A stretch of 64,000 nucleotides of DNA. It comes from Fasciolopsis buskii (taxonomy: Eukaryota > Platyhelminthes > Trematoda > Plagiorchiida > Fasciolidae). Positions 34,759 to 47,519 of the stretch are shown here, one piece after another (position 1 is the stretch's first letter; the number at the start of each line of letters is the position of its first letter). A program made the position numbers and the translations under genes. The DNA is taken from the NCBI GenBank assembly GCA_008360955.1, contig LUCM01009251.1:1-64000 (forward strand). The letters are read 5' to 3'. The notes below the pieces were generated by a model. It saw only the letters and a list, made by a program, of their open reading frames with translations. It had not been told where the DNA came from and did no database searches.

Positions 34759-35189
34759 CTGAATCTTCTCAACACAGATAGGCCTTTCAGGCAATCTGGT
34801 TGACTAGAAATAAATTTTTGAAGGCGGCCCTGGAAAAGTGGTCTCTACGGACAAGCAACTAGTTCACGGTCATTAACCAAATGGAATAGCATGCACACTT
34901 GACGACTCGTTGATATCGCAAAGATTCACACGTGGTCTTTCTGAGAAAAATGAGATTACACCATAAAATGTTCATTTTTTGGGTGTCATTGCACGGCACC
35001 TCCCGCCTAGGGGATAAAAATGCCGAGGTAAGAGTCCTCTGAACGAAAACTTGCCAGCAGATTTCAAACTCAAGAAGCTGAGATTGAGACCTATTCAAGC
35101 ATAACAGCTTCTGAGAGTGCCTAAAGTAGGCGAAGATAGCCAAATGTATATATAAGTGGAGCCATTAAAGGAGCTAATAAAACGGGCAA

Positions 35190-36150
35190 AATCGGTGACA
35201 GATTTCGTGGGAAAATATGTCATGCCCGGTAAGGCTTAACAATGTCCCAACTGTTAAATGGTTTTAGCAGCCACACTGAGCACTACTTTGCACTGGATGT
35301 GAAATGTCTGTTCACTCCAACAATCATTCTATAGGATGGGTCACATTAATGAAAACAATGTGAATGCCAAAATGCCTGATGGAGATCAGGTGGTGCAATG
35401 ATATGTTCCTTCCCACCTCCCTAAATGCAAAATTCCACAGATGATAGTGATGGAGAGTTCTCAATAACCCATTGTGATATACTTTGTATTTCGTCATGAG
35501 CAAATTCTAAAGCGAACATTCCACAAGTTGCTCGCTACCGACGCCGTCACTATGATTACCAAGAACATTGTAAGGGAACCACGACTTTATATCCTGCAAC
35601 CCAGTATGTTGCACCTACGGGCTTCATAAATCAGTCACTCAGAAGCCTTAGGGCCAAAATGCAGTCGACCGTTTTGTCTTACAAAAGGTTTTCGATGACA
35701 AAATGTCGATTTCGATTATTTATGCTTGGCCAAAAGCTTTCCAACACGTCCTGGTGCAATATTTTGCTTGGCTTACTAGTGACAAGCTGCGGCTTAACAC
35801 CCTTACTCCGTTGTCAGGGTTCTGATCACCAATAACAAGTCAATGACGTATGACGTTAAAATCATGTCGCAAGGTGGTGAAAAGCTTCCTTCCCGTGACG
35901 AAAGACCCTCAAACCACGTGGCGCTAACGTCTCAAGCTACAAAAATTCGATGTCAGTTATGAGTAATACACATGTGCTCGAAGAAATATTCTACCGTCTC
36001 TGTAAAATTTCAGAGTTGGTAGCACAGAACAGCAACTGTGATGGGAATCAGTTTTTAGATAATGATACGTCCAATTCAAATGTATACTAAGCACATCGTG
36101 AAGACCTATGAATGGTTAATTAGGAGCCCGTGGCAATAATATCAATTTAA
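35190..36150 (-). mobile_element. Ty3/Gypsy fragment: RNase H, tether and integrase zinc-finger region (decayed)
   Basis: On the minus strand the pieces follow pol order. TFELDVSLS near 36,080 is the RNase H PFELDTDAS block, with the catalytic Asp-Ala-Ser altered. Next come KLFTTLRHDFNVIRH near 35,880 and a tether-like stretch ending near 35,680. LHHLISIRHFGIHIVFINVT near 35,350-35,410 matches the integrase HHCC region (HDxPLxGHFGIHKT), followed by HPVQSSAQCG near 35,280 for its VKSCxxC end. Many stops and frameshifts. Plus-strand readings of the same DNA vaguely resemble Penelope RT but do not keep order. Confidence 0.55.
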
Positions 36151-36159
36151 CCGATCTTT

Positions 36160-39100
36160 GGTCGAAAAGCTGAAGGGAAAAGAGGGTAACAATTAACCAG
36201 AAAACAATAAAACACCGTCAGTTAAACGTTTGTGCAATCGTCTAAGTAGCAACGATAAAACGCTAAATTCTAAACAGATAAACAAATATGACGGTGACAA
36301 CAACGGTATCTTTCGTATGCAAAAGCTATTTGACAAAAAATAATCAACTCAAAGATCCGTTCACCGAAATAAAACGCGTAGTCCAATCTCTGTTTCCCCA
36401 GGTCAATCTCATCGTCTCACAAGGCACACGAAGTGCAAGCTGACATTCTCAAATGAAAACGCTAATGATTATGCAAAACAAGTATAGTCGAGGTATATCC
36501 AAAGCCTGTCATACAAGTTATTCACAATTAATTTCGAAGCAAACGAAAATCACCACAACTTCAAAAAGGGAAAGCAGCTCTAGCAGTGCCTGACAAAGGT
36601 GAGGCGATAAAATCCAGGCTCAGTAATCGCCTCGTGTAAGCCATCGATACCAACTTAACTGTTCGTCCTGTGTGTAACTTCTATTCAATTTGGTTAATAA
36701 AATACCCTTTAATTTTGGAAATCAGATCCAATCGCAGTTGGCAGCTGAATGTCCATCCGTCTATGAAACCGGAGAGACCGGATGATTTAATGTAATAAGG
36801 TCTGAATACTGAGAACAATCTCTGTGCTGTACATTTGCGGATACCGAACACTAAACTGCCGTTTCCCTGGCACCGATGGGAAACGGAGCATGCAGGGTCA
36901 GCCCAAGACTATCGTTTGTCATCATCCATGGCACTGGCAACAAAAGAATGTTAAGGCACATGGGCTTAACGATGATAAGTTATCGGTACCTCCACCAGTG
37001 GAAACACTGGGAACAAGCGATCGGATGAAGCTTCCCTCGGAAATGGTTTTAGCCTTTACTTGTTCAACTGCTTCCTAATTTACGGAATGATTCATGTTAT
37101 CGGTGTGCATGGTTGTCTTTCATGTCTCAAAATGTTATAGTTAATCCCTTGTGAATCACCGTCTTATCAGCCCTAGAAACTTGACAAGATGCAGTGAAAT
37201 GATCCGAAAATTACCATGAGATCTACTTGTGCTGACTATTTTTTTAAAAATATTAGGACCGCAAGACGTGCAATATAATCCGGTAGGGTGTATTTTGTTT
37301 TCAGTGGACTTGAAAGAAAGACGGAGTTTTTGATGGAACTACGGTGATTTTCCAATGATTCTCGTTACGATGTCAATAGGAAAGTAATCGTTGTAAATCA
37401 AGGAACTACTGCAAAGCTGCTTTAACCTTTGAAGGAATCATCAAAAGTCACCAAACCGGGATGCAAACCAGAGGAAGACCAGTTGTGAGCCGAACATGTT
37501 AGTCATCAGGCTAATTGGGTCGACCCTTGCCAGGTTACGAGAAATAAACCACGCATGGCACATCGCTCTTCCTTGTTCTTGGATCAGGTAGAGCTCTGTT
37601 GGTGATTCATCAAAAGATTTGCTTCCAATTTATAGACGACTTCTTTGGAGCGACAGATATACACTGCTAATGCTCCCCAACAAGAATGTAGAATTTGTGC
37701 ACTTCTTACATGGTTTTCATTGGCAAGTTGTATGGTGATGCTGCATGGGGAATACTCCGGAAAGTTACGTTAGATCGTACTGCTACTACTATTACTAATG
37801 AAACCAAGGATTCGATCGCGACCCTAAGCTTCTCTATCCGTTACCATCACAAGGGCAAGGTATTGTGGCTGCAAATCTGACCATTCGGTTTCTATGGCTG
37901 CACCTCGAAATCTGCGATGAATCCAAAAACACTTGTGTCTATTTGTCACGATATTCTGTAGATAAGGGAAAATTTGATTTGATTGTCAATGTACAGTCGC
38001 AGAACGTGCTATCTGTAACATCTTCTAAACATTATTAGAGAAGAATAATGAGTAGGAACGTACTGAACTCTTGGCCAGTTTCAGAACACGATGTTCATAA
38101 ACTGACGTGTCACGGGACTATCCAGTCGAATTTATCCCCAATACAGACAGCCGTCAATTGTGCAAAGTCAAATGTGCATTTTTGAACACTGGTTATAGTG
38201 ACGATAAATTACAAATAACGGTTTCCATTAGTCGGACAAAAAACTGTTAGAAGTGTTGTGGGTTAATTCCCCTAATCAACTAATTTTGTCTGGACCAACC
38301 AAAGATCTGCCCTTAGTTTTCAGCGGTTAGTATTTTTATCCGGCAGTAATCAAGTGGATTAGCTACCCGTCTCCTGTCAGTTGAAATACTCGAATCCCAA
38401 ATAGGCCGGTCACTTGGGCCGTTGATGGCAACTCACTGTAGTCTTTCTCGTTACCGCACCTGACCTACTGATAGCTTATTCTGTTCTCTTGTACTCCAAG
38501 TTTCACGGTCTTGGCAGCTGGTCTGCTGCGGTGTTTCCTGGGAGCTGTAGGGGTGCTCGTCATTGCACTCATGTGAGAACTATGCCGCTAAAACGTTGTG
38601 GTAGGCCGCGCTTGTGGCAGACACTGCCGGTTGCCTTATTACCAAGGTCTATTGTTATCAGCATCGCAGCTGCGATTCGGTCCTGTGATAGTATGGGGAT
38701 AATTTACGAAAGCCAGTATACAAATACAAAATGATATTGTTAAGTTCATTGCTATTTTAATCGCCGTGCCACGATAAAAATAACTAACCGGATAATAGAG
38801 ATACGGTATGAAGCACGATTCAGTGTACACGACGTGCCAATGAATGGTATCAGACGTTGGAGCAGCACAAAATACGAGCCATCTGAAATAAAATTAATCA
38901 TATCTACTAAGAATGGAAAACCGGATACCCTGAAAAACGTGTTCAGACAAGTGCAATCTTGGTTCTTCGAGGTGGTGGTGGTGGTGGTGGTGGTAGCATA
39001 ACTCCAAATATAAGAACTATTTTCTGGGGAGCTGCACTGCTAACAATAACTAGCACAGTTGTGGCCGGAATGTGATTCAAGAAAGTAAAGAACAAAATGT

Positions 39101-39930
39101 CGGTAGTCTGAAGGCCGGAAGGAGACTGGGCTCGATACAACGGGACTGAATTGGAGAAAACCGTGGTGTTTTCGTACACACCCGGCACTTCCGCTTGCTG
39201 CCGAGTTAAAACTCATAATCTATACGACCAATAATTTACGCTCAAGCCGTTCAAGCAGGACACGTGATTCCATTGCTTGCTTGTCCGGAATGTGGCTAGG
39301 TCCAGAATTCAAATATCCGGATTAAATATGAAAATGAACACGTGAGATTTATTGCACCCTCCACAGGACTGCCGCCCAAGACCGTCGATTACATGCATGA
39401 ATATACTTGCATCAGCTTAACTGAAAGCGAAAATAATGGGTTTTAAAATTTACATTCCAAAGCAGGTGCTGGTGGTGGGAAGAACGTCTGTAGTCACCAT
39501 CCTAATGGGACTTGAGAGCATTGCCAACAGAAGCTGGTATTTTTTTCGCAGGGATTTCCGATCGCTTAGCCCGAATAGAGGAATGCTACTCTCAAATGAT
39601 CAACAATTGTGGTGTTTGTGTGTCAGGCTCTGTCAAATTACTTTTCTCCACGGAATATACGAGATGCAATGAGGATTTCACAGAATCGCAATGAATAGAA
39701 ACGAGGAAATGAGGATAAAACTTTTAATTAATAAGTGGGACAAAACGTGCAACGGATTGGCTGGTCCCTAAATGTTTTCATGTATGATTCCAATTGATTG
39801 TGACAAGAGAACTCACCAGGTACCTGCAACAGTATGCGAAATGTTATATCCGCTGAACACAATCCAAATTCTTTCTTTAAAATGGTAGGGCGTTCGTTCC
39901 CTTAACTAACTGGGAGTTGGTGGTGGGAGG
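36160..39930. other. Unrecognised DNA between Gypsy fragments
   Basis: No gene recognised. The 3' LTR of the minus-strand Gypsy element at 39.9-42.9 kb would be expected near 39.0-39.9 kb, but I could not find a matching partner copy. The only clear simple repeat is (GGT)8 at 38,971-38,994. Confidence 0.35.
38971..38994. repeat. (GGT)8 microsatellite
   Basis: Eight exact GGT units; it creates a short polyproline run in a minus-strand frame that is not otherwise coding-like. Confidence 0.95.
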
Positions 39931-39939
39931 AGCTTTTGA

Positions 39940-42900
39940 TTACTTATGACATCTTTCTGCTAATCCACTGACTGAAGGTTGATATGTGGTCTCTAGTATG
40001 GCTAATTCCAAGTAGGATAGCGAATTCAGCCATCTCTGTAGACTGAAGTCTTGCGGCGATGTCGGCAGGGACCAAGGAAAAAGCATCAAATGTTGGAACA
40101 CATTGATTTTGAAATATTTTCGAAACTGCTTCACGAGAAATATCAGTAGTGAGAACAGTCAACGACCAACGGGGAAAACGATCAACACATTACAGGAGAA
40201 AATAGTAGTAGTTGACTGATGGCAGGGAACTTTGGATATCCACGTGGACGTGAAAAAAACGTTTCTTTGTCCATGTGTCTTTGTGGAGTAGAGCACTGGA
40301 CCTACCGGTAGGTGTGACTTGAAATACAGGTTTTTATTCAAACATAAAGCGGGCTGAGGTAGTTTGAAAAAAGCACTCATTCCGGGATGGAATATGGGGT
40401 GTAAATAAGCAAAACAAATACGCTGTGCATCGAACAGAAGACAAACGGTCGATGAGACCGTCCGTAGCAAGCCGTGGTAGATTACTCAGCACCAGGGTGC
40501 ATAGTGTTGAACGGCAGCCTATTAGTTTCTTATCGTAGACTATAAATTGTTGTCCTCTTAAATTTGTCGAAACTGCTTCATTGCAGGATATATTACGAAA
40601 AGTTGATGCTGAAATGTCTTATACACTGTCCGTGTCGATTGCAACCTCCGGGAGAAAAGTAACAGTGCTTCCATCACACCACTAATTATTTGCTGCAGAT
40701 ACCACCGATTGCTACAAGCGAGGCATTCGGTTGCAGAACGAATACGGCCCTGCCTTCATCGTTTATGCGCGCAAGGGTGAACACTTTCAACAAGGCGTCT
40801 TTAGCTGCTTTTAATGCTCTTTTAGCTTCTGGAGTCATGCAGAACTTTCTCTTTCCACTTTAATAGGGTCAGTGAGTGGTTGCAAGATCTCGGAACACTT
40901 AGGTTTGCATCCCCAGCGATGGAGACCCTTAAAAGAATATGGCTCCGGGTAGTCAAGAATAGCCACGAGCTCTATATTAATCGGGAATTATCACCACCAG
41001 TGTAATAACCAAGGGATTGGATACGTGGAGCACCAGCGATGCATTTAGAGATACTGACAGAAATGCCATACTCCTAGATGCGTTTGTGCGTGAGACGAAG
41101 GTGCTCGTGGTGTTCCAGTTCGTCTGTACTAGCGATGAGGGCATCTTCAGTGCTCAGGAAGGCAAAATTCAGACCATGAAGCACTTGGCTCATTAAGCTC
41201 TCTAATGTTCGAGTTGTAACTCTCAAGCTAAAAGCCATGGAAAAGTATTCGTGTTGGCCGAATGATGCTGTGATGGCAGTCTTTGGAATGTCCTCTAGTG
41301 TTACAAGGATGTAGCGATGCGCCCTTACCAGACTGAACTTTGAGACAATCCGTTTGCCCCATAGAATGTCGGAGAAATCGTGAATGCGCTGGATCGGGTA
41401 ACGTCCAGTTACAGATGCATTTTCAAATGCACGATAATCACCATCCGGGTGCCAGTTTCTGTTGCTTTTTGGGACCGCGTAGAAAGGGGATATCCACTGG
41501 CTGCTTCGTGACCAAATTATTCCCAGTCTCAATTCAATCAAATTCTGCATTGGCTGCGGAAAATCTCTTTGGTAGCCGTCTACGTGGGCGAGCTATCGTT
41601 GCGAGGGGTGTTAAATGACAGTGTGGCACTTAATGTTGTGTGGTTTTGCAGATGAAGGCGTCGGTAGTGCGATTTTTGTAAGGAATTCGTCCAATATGGA
41701 AGAACTGATGATTCCTAGAAAAGGCACACAATTATAGATGCCGTGTGCCTGCAGAGATGCAGTGCTGTCTAACGGTAAAAGTGTATTAAATCAATCACAA
41801 AGGCAGACGTGAAAAGAACGCCCATCTGGAGGATCGGGTGTGAAAGGTCAGCAATTATGAAATCCCAAGGAAAACATCGTCTTGAGCCTAGGTCAAGTTT
41901 TGATGGTTCCTGACCTTCACGGAGGAACCGTTGGTGGCTTGTGGAAAGAGTGTGGCACGACGCAGATGAAGTTGACCGAGACGAACAGGGATGCTCCTTA
42001 ACTGGGCACCGAACTGCTTGGGATTAGACGGGTGAAAAGTCGAATGATCGGCCGGCTTCAGAACTAATGGCAGCGGTCTGTATTTACTGACTGCATTCTT
42101 TGTTTCCCGCATGATTTGTTTTGAAATTACGCAGACATTCACATCCGTGGGCTTCTGCATCAAAACGGTTGTGATACGAAAAACATGACTGATCAGACGG
42201 AATAGGATAACGTCGTCTAAATTGTCGAAGAGGCGATGATAAACATTTCTGATTTACGGGCTTGAGAAGAATATTCATCTGACGTATAAGATGACTGATT
42301 TGTTTTCTGAGTTGCGAGAAGGAATCGGCACATAATGTACAGGGAACCATACCAAAATTCTTGCTCCTATGGTCATCGTGAAGCGTTCTGCCGGGAATTA
42401 CACTCGATTCTCCTATCGAGACATTTTGAGACCCAAATAGTCGTTTCAGATAACTGCAGAGTTTAGACGGTATCTGATCTTCGATTGCAACATTTGTTAA
42501 TAACCTATCAAGCAATCGCCTATCGGATAACCCAGTTCGCTTGATCAATGCATTTATGGGAATGGCTTAAGGATCGCTGAAGACTTCCGCTAATTAAATC
42601 GCATGCTCATTCTGTCACCTACACTGGTAGGCTCCGTACCACATGGACAACCACTAAAGACAGAAAATAGAGGTGATGGAAAGTTTGAGCGAAACGCCAA
42701 CGGGAATGTGAAACACAGATTGACTGAAAGCACAAGGAATGTATACCTCTGTTCTGCATCACATAATTCCATCTCTGATCATGATATCGTCATAAAGAAC
42801 ATCGTACAAACGCCTAACAAGCTGTGCTTTTTTGCTTGCTGATTCTCCAATCCTATGTGAGCTGATCGACATTAATTGTTTGTGTGTTTCAATTGGCTTT
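39940..42900 (-). mobile_element. Ty3/Gypsy LTR retrotransposon, CsRn1-like, internal region (decayed)
   Basis: Read minus, the domains come in full pol order. Gag spans 42,084-42,870: ALIKRTGLSDRRLLDRLLT, then a Cys/His motif CFSYHNRFDAEAHGC of the CHHC type seen in CsRn1-like gags. The protease end is near 41,700-42,000 (RRATLFPQATNGSSV). RT spans 41,074-41,550. RNase H is near 40,720-40,870 (FCMTPEAKRALKAAKDALLK). The integrase zinc region is near 40,380 (FHPGMSAFFKL), and the core starts near 40,240 (HVHVDIQSSLP) and runs to about 39,945. Stops and frameshifts separate most domains, so it is inactive. LTRs were not identified. Its 5' end meets the plus-strand Gypsy element at about 42.93 kb. 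Confidence 0.8.
41074..41550 (-). pseudogene. Gypsy reverse transcriptase domain, catalytic residues lost
   Basis: This is the longest open piece of the minus-strand Gypsy element, 158 codons. Conserved RT text includes SSQWISPFYAVPK (residues 16-28), GDYRAFENASV (37-47), RYPIQRIHDFS (50-60) and EDIPKTAITASFG (86-98). Motif A, normally SKIDLVRAY, reads SKFSLVRAH, so the first catalytic Asp is Ser. The YIDD box reads STED (residues 133-136). Both changes should abolish polymerase activity. Confidence 0.8.
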
Positions 42901-42924
42901 TCGTTGGCCAAACATGTGTCCTTA

Positions 42925-43022
42925 TCCTGCACATAGGAATAAGTTGGAATCGAACCTGGCAGTAACCTAATAATCGACTTCCAGCACCGATTTCGTTCTA
43001 TCCTACCACCTTTCAGCTTCAA
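42925..43022 (+). repeat. Candidate 5' LTR end of the plus-strand Gypsy element
   Basis: The stretch ending tcgacttccagcaccg...ttcagcttcaaca closely parallels 46,030-46,128 (tcgatttccagcaccg...ctcaggtttaaca) in the same orientation, then similarity stops. This is what the right ends of two LTRs of one element would show, with gag starting just after the first. Only about 100 bp are comparable and the left LTR ends were not found. Confidence 0.4.
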
Positions 43023-45375
43023 CAGTTTGACAACCGAGATGGTTCACCCAAACAGTCCGATTCAGTTAATAAATCAGCGAGGAGAGAAATTCAACGCCAG
43101 CGACAGGCTTTTGTTGGAACAGGAACAGAGACTGGTAGAACCAATGAAGGTAATGGCTGAGAAAATCACGACGATTTCTGCCGGCCGGTTAAAAATACCA
43201 ACAAAATCAGAACCAGGATTAAAATATTGATTGGCCACCGCAATCCACGAATTCAAGTATGATGACGATATGGGCATAAAATTTGACTCGTGGTACAAAC
43301 GATATGAAGATATATTTCCAGTGAATGGTGCCAGTCTGGAATGAGGCCACTAAGGTACGTCTGTTCATGCAAAACGTGGTCGTTCAAGAACACAGACAGT
43401 ATCATAATCACATTCTGCCAAAGCACCTACGAAATCCCAGCTTTAGGGAGACCATTGCACATCTCGAACCTGTCTTCGGACAGATGACTTCATTATTCAA
43501 TCTACTTTACAAATGTCTGAAGATCACCAGGTAAGCAGAGGGGGATATTATTGCTTATGCTAGAAGAGTCACTCGGGAATGTGAACGATTTTCGTTGAAA
43601 ACGCTGACAGATAATCATTCAAATCACTGACATTTGTCCCCGGTCTAATTTTGTCAAAAGATCATTGTTCGACGTTGAAAAGCGAGGCAAGTCTTACTGA
43701 CCGCTGCCTTTATCGGACATTAAATTTTTCCATAAAGAGAGTGAATATCCATGCGAAACGTTGAGGGGACCTGCGCTGGTGGGAAAAGATAAGACGCTGC
43801 TGCAGCCGATGCATGGAACACAGTCTAACTGTAGAACAACACTCTTTCAATCGTTTGCGTTCGACAGAAAATGACAGCACGATCGCCACGATTCATGGTT
43901 CACTGCCATTTCCTTCAGTGTCTCCGGCTAGCCAGTCGACGGATCTTTTGCCCCCCAACCGCGAGACTGGAGATGCCTACTTTATCTATGTTCGTTCTAC
44001 ATTTTCTCATTCCACGTTGGCACGTCACCTGTTGATCTCTGCATGGCTTCTTCTATTATTTGGGAGCAACGCAAAGTAGGGTACGATATGGTAGATGTGC
44101 CCAACATAAGAACCCGTTCGCTTGCTCAGCTGGACTCTTCAGACGCAGTCTCACTACAGAATACCACCAACGTGGACAAAATTTAGAAATTAAAATTTTC
44201 TCCCCTGAGAGCCAAACAAAACCAAACTTTCACAGGCTGCCTTCAGCTTGTTGGTTTCAAGGTACCTGTCACTCTGTGCGGTTTTATCAATGTCAACATC
44301 GCATGTGTGAATGATGTGGTTAAATGGAGCACAAAGAATGATTTCGTGCAGACTTAATCAAACAACCAGACGGCCACCGAGAACAGCCTTCTTGTATTTA
44401 CTGTATTCTACATGAACATGCATCAATGCAATAAATATACAATTATTTTGAATAATGGCCCTTCTGTGCCCCTGGGAATCGACATTGCCTCCCATTTCGT
44501 CACAACTTTCAAGAAATCTGGAGAAGTACCAGCATCCCACAAATTGAAACCACCTAATGTGTGACACGAAACGCATCAGGACATCATAGTTCGGTTCTTG
44601 GTGAACGGTTATGTGAGTTTCCATTTCACGATTCCTGTTGCACTGACATTTGTTATGCTGCATGCGCTACCCAATTGAATTTGTTTGGAATCGACCTATT
44701 GGGACGGTTGCATCTGTCGGATATTCCTACCAGCTCAGTTTTTAACTCATCTATCCCTTCATTTTCACGATCCACTTTACCATTTGATGTTGCAAATATT
44801 GACCTGAGACCGAACGATATCATGGTGCCGATATTAGCTGAAAAATATTCACACATTTGTAAGCTGGGATTCGGTTTATGCATTGAAACGAAAATCCCTG
44901 TACACATCATTTCAAGGAGCGAGCTCGTTTTTTGTCCAAAGAGACCTGTGCCCTACTCTGATACTCCACAACTGGACGACGAACTAGATACGTTGGAGCA
45001 GTTTGGAGAATCGCGAAAAGTGACCTATTCTGCATTAGGTGCCCCACTTGTGGTCATGAAGGAAACGAATGGCACCGAACGCATTTGCTGTGATTTCTCA
45101 ACCGGTTTGAATGAAACTATTTGGAAGAACTAGTACACATTTCAAATCCCAGAGGATCTTTTTGTCAAACTTAGTGGGAGACAATTCTTCTCCGAATTAG
45201 ACGCCTCACGTAGCTACCTGCAAGTAGAAGCCGGGTAATCGTGGAAAAAGCTATTGACGTTCAATTCCCGCAGAAGTATGTATCGTTATAGCAGATGTCC
45301 GTTTGGAATTGAATGTAGACCAGCTATATTTCAACGAACGTATTGCTCGATGCCTAACTCATATGTACCAGATGC
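43023..45375 (+). mobile_element. Ty3/Gypsy LTR retrotransposon, K02A2.6-like lineage (decayed)
   Basis: Gag lies at 43,027-43,640. IKFDSWYKRYEDIFPVNG near 43,275 is followed, after a shift, by TKVRLFMQNVVVQEHRQYHN, ILPKHLRNPSFRETI, FNLLYKCLKITR, and then AYARRVTRECERFSL near 43,555. The protease end and RT start lie at 44,561-45,133 (NLFGIDLLGRL, VFCPKRPVPYSDTPQ, GAPLVVMKETNG, CCDFSTGLNETI). RT motif A near 45,190 (QFFSELDASRSYLQVE) keeps its Asp. Similarity fades after about 45,370 before the YLDD box, so most of RT, RNase H and integrase are deleted. The gag-to-protease stretch is interrupted at about 43.83-44.11 kb by RTE sequence. Confidence 0.8.
43830..44115 (-). mobile_element. RTE 3' fragment nested in the Gypsy element
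   Basis: Plus-strand text at 43,975-44,110 (catggcttcttctattattt, gtagggtacgatatggtaga) aligns base for base, with scattered changes, to 52,347-52,480 of the large RTE element (tatggcttcttccattcctt, ttagggcacgatatggtagg). Both are minus-oriented copies of the region after LGHVLRM. Weaker similarity, a GWGPRD-like region, may continue to about 43,830. Its position between gag and protease of the plus Gypsy indicates insertion into that element. Confidence 0.6.
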
Positions 45376-46029
45376 GAAATGATTAGCTGAACTAATTTTT
45401 GTGTTGCCAGCTGCCCCGACCGGCCGGATATATACAATAACGGAAGACCGATATAACTGATATCGTGGAGTGAATTGGTGATCTCACAAAGCCGATGACC
45501 CTGTGTATGTGCATGTGTTTAGTAGGAATCACGGTCGCTAACTGTTTGGTGTTGTTCAGCAGCGAACTGGAAATGTTGTTCATACTGTCAGGTGTTACGG
45601 ACGAACCTACGCAAGACATATGGATCATCTCCGGTATACATAGATAGGCATGCGAAGCAAATCCAAATCCAATAAAGACGAACTGTCGCTTGACTTCTTT
45701 CTAGACACATTTAGTTACCCTTGCACAACAGTCTGATTTTAACTGTGAAACCGAGACTTGATTTGATTTTGAGTGAAGTCATTCGAGGCAAACACGTGCA
45801 CTGATACAAACGTTTGTTATTCAGCCGCGTAAAAATATTTTCCAGTGAATTCTTATTTCGGGGACGAGCATTACACAGACAATTCCGAAACGTTTAGCAA
45901 ATTATGTTTTCCTGTTTCCGGGCCCTTCATCACCGATGGCTTCTACTAACCGCATATCAAACGATCGGCATTAAACGGTAGCTTGTTTCTACTGGTCTTT
46001 AAGTGGTCAGTCGGGTTTTCTCATGGGGC

Positions 46030-46128
46030 ATGTAGTCACGTTTTTGAATTGAAGGCGCGAGTATCTGAGGCATCGATTTCCAGCACCGTCGTGGTTCTGT
46101 CCTAGAAACTCTCAGGTTTAACAGACGG
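46030..46128 (+). repeat. Candidate 3' LTR end of the plus-strand Gypsy element
   Basis: It shares tcgatttccagcaccg, a ggttctgtcctag-like block and a final ggtttaaca-like end with 42,925-43,022. It sits about 0.65 kb beyond the last recognisable RT sequence, in the orientation expected for the 3' LTR. It could instead be an independent solo fragment. Confidence 0.35.
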
Positions 46129-46689
46129 TGCACAAAATATGGTGACATAATTGGAACTTAAATGAATAGGATGGACGGGCACAAGTCCCAAAAATCGAAA
46201 TTATGGGCTTACCAATTTGCAGACGGAAAACATCTCAGCCATTCCGCACAGGGTGAGTTTGGCCTTGGCAGCAAATTAAAGCTGAACATCCATACGACCG
46301 TCGACTTGCCGTCACGCGCTTCATCCAAGTCACGTGTTTCGGTCGCCCATCTGTCGGAGATGTTATTAGGCTCACAATTCGAAGATCCATACTAAGCATG
46401 AGATGGAAAGCGTGTAAGCCAGCAAACATCCGATATGCTAATCTGAAATTTGCCGGAGGATGAACCTTACGGCATACTGTCCACTCGGGTGAGGCAAAAA
46501 TTACTTTTCTGATAATTCTTTATTTTCGATGCATTTATTTTACTTGGGATCTATTCGCAGCGATTTTCCAGCCCTATTGCTTTGGCGACTATGAAAACTG
46601 AAGTCTTTCGATGTGTATTTAGCTACTTAATATGATACCGAAGTTAGAAACTACTGGGAGCCGTTAAAATTATTCACCGGGGCTTGTCA

Positions 46690-46760
46690 CAAGGTCACCT
46701 TGCAGTTTGGACTCGAGTAACCGGGGTTCGAATCTCGTCACGGATGATCACCGGCGTACT
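46690..46760 (+). repeat. Pol III B-box-like, possibly tRNA-derived SINE piece
   Basis: The word ggggttcgaatctcgtc near 46,718 fits the B-box consensus GGTTCGANTCC with one change. The 40 bp before it form no credible tRNA cloverleaf. A similar B-box (ggttcgattcc) occurs on the minus strand near 42,946-42,957. It may be a degenerate SINE head or coincidence. Confidence 0.22.
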
Positions 46761-47519
46761 GGGTAGCCTAATTCTCGAGGTGATGTTGCACAAGTGTTAT
46801 TCAGTAAGAAAAGAGCCAAAGAATTCTTAATTCCTAAGGCATGTGACAGGGGTCACATGTGACGTCAAGACATGTCCTGATTTTAAATCACTTAATTTCC
46901 TTTAACCCTACTAAGGATACTTCAAAGTAATAGTCCGGCTTTGTAACCTATGAACTGAGCTGTTCCCAACTTCGAGTGCACAAACGTCAGCCTGTCGGAA
47001 AACATTCAGGACAACGTGTAAACTATACGTAAATTGCACTTTAACAGTGGACATTTCTTCAGTTCTTCCGTTCGTGTGCGAATCTCCAGATTTTCATCAA
47101 GGCATCCCTGCTGAGAATTTGTACTTTCATCGATCCTTACGTAACTGGTTAGCATTCCTGCCGGCTCTGCAAGTTTCACTTAATCCGACTATCTCGCCCA
47201 CCAAAAATCCCAACAAAACTACAAGGATAGTATGATGCAAAGCTTTGTTGATGGAAGTGATTGACTTGTGACTTCAAGGTCAATAGTAATTACACAGAAC
47301 ACATCATGGATACTAGAAGAGCATTCATCAAGAATACCTATCGACAAACAGCATAATACGCCAAGGTAACAGCATATTCTCTGATCATGGAAGACTAGTT
47401 CAAGAGACAACAAAATTAAAGAAATAAGAACAGTTTGGTGACCTCCTGGGTCCTTGGATCTGGAAGTCACTGATGACATATGGGGCTGCATGAAACCATA
47501 CTATTGCTCACGTTATTTC

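Noticed and set aside
35240..36460. Plus-strand Penelope-like readings (LDVKCLFTPTII near 35,300 and SLFPQVNLIV near 36,400)
   Set aside because: The minus strand of the same DNA gives a better-ordered Gypsy RNase H to integrase series, so the plus hits are likely chance.
46842..46880. Palindromic catgtgac / gtcacatg with nearby gacgtca
   Set aside because: Only an 8-bp stem and a common CRE-like word; expected by chance in 64 kb.
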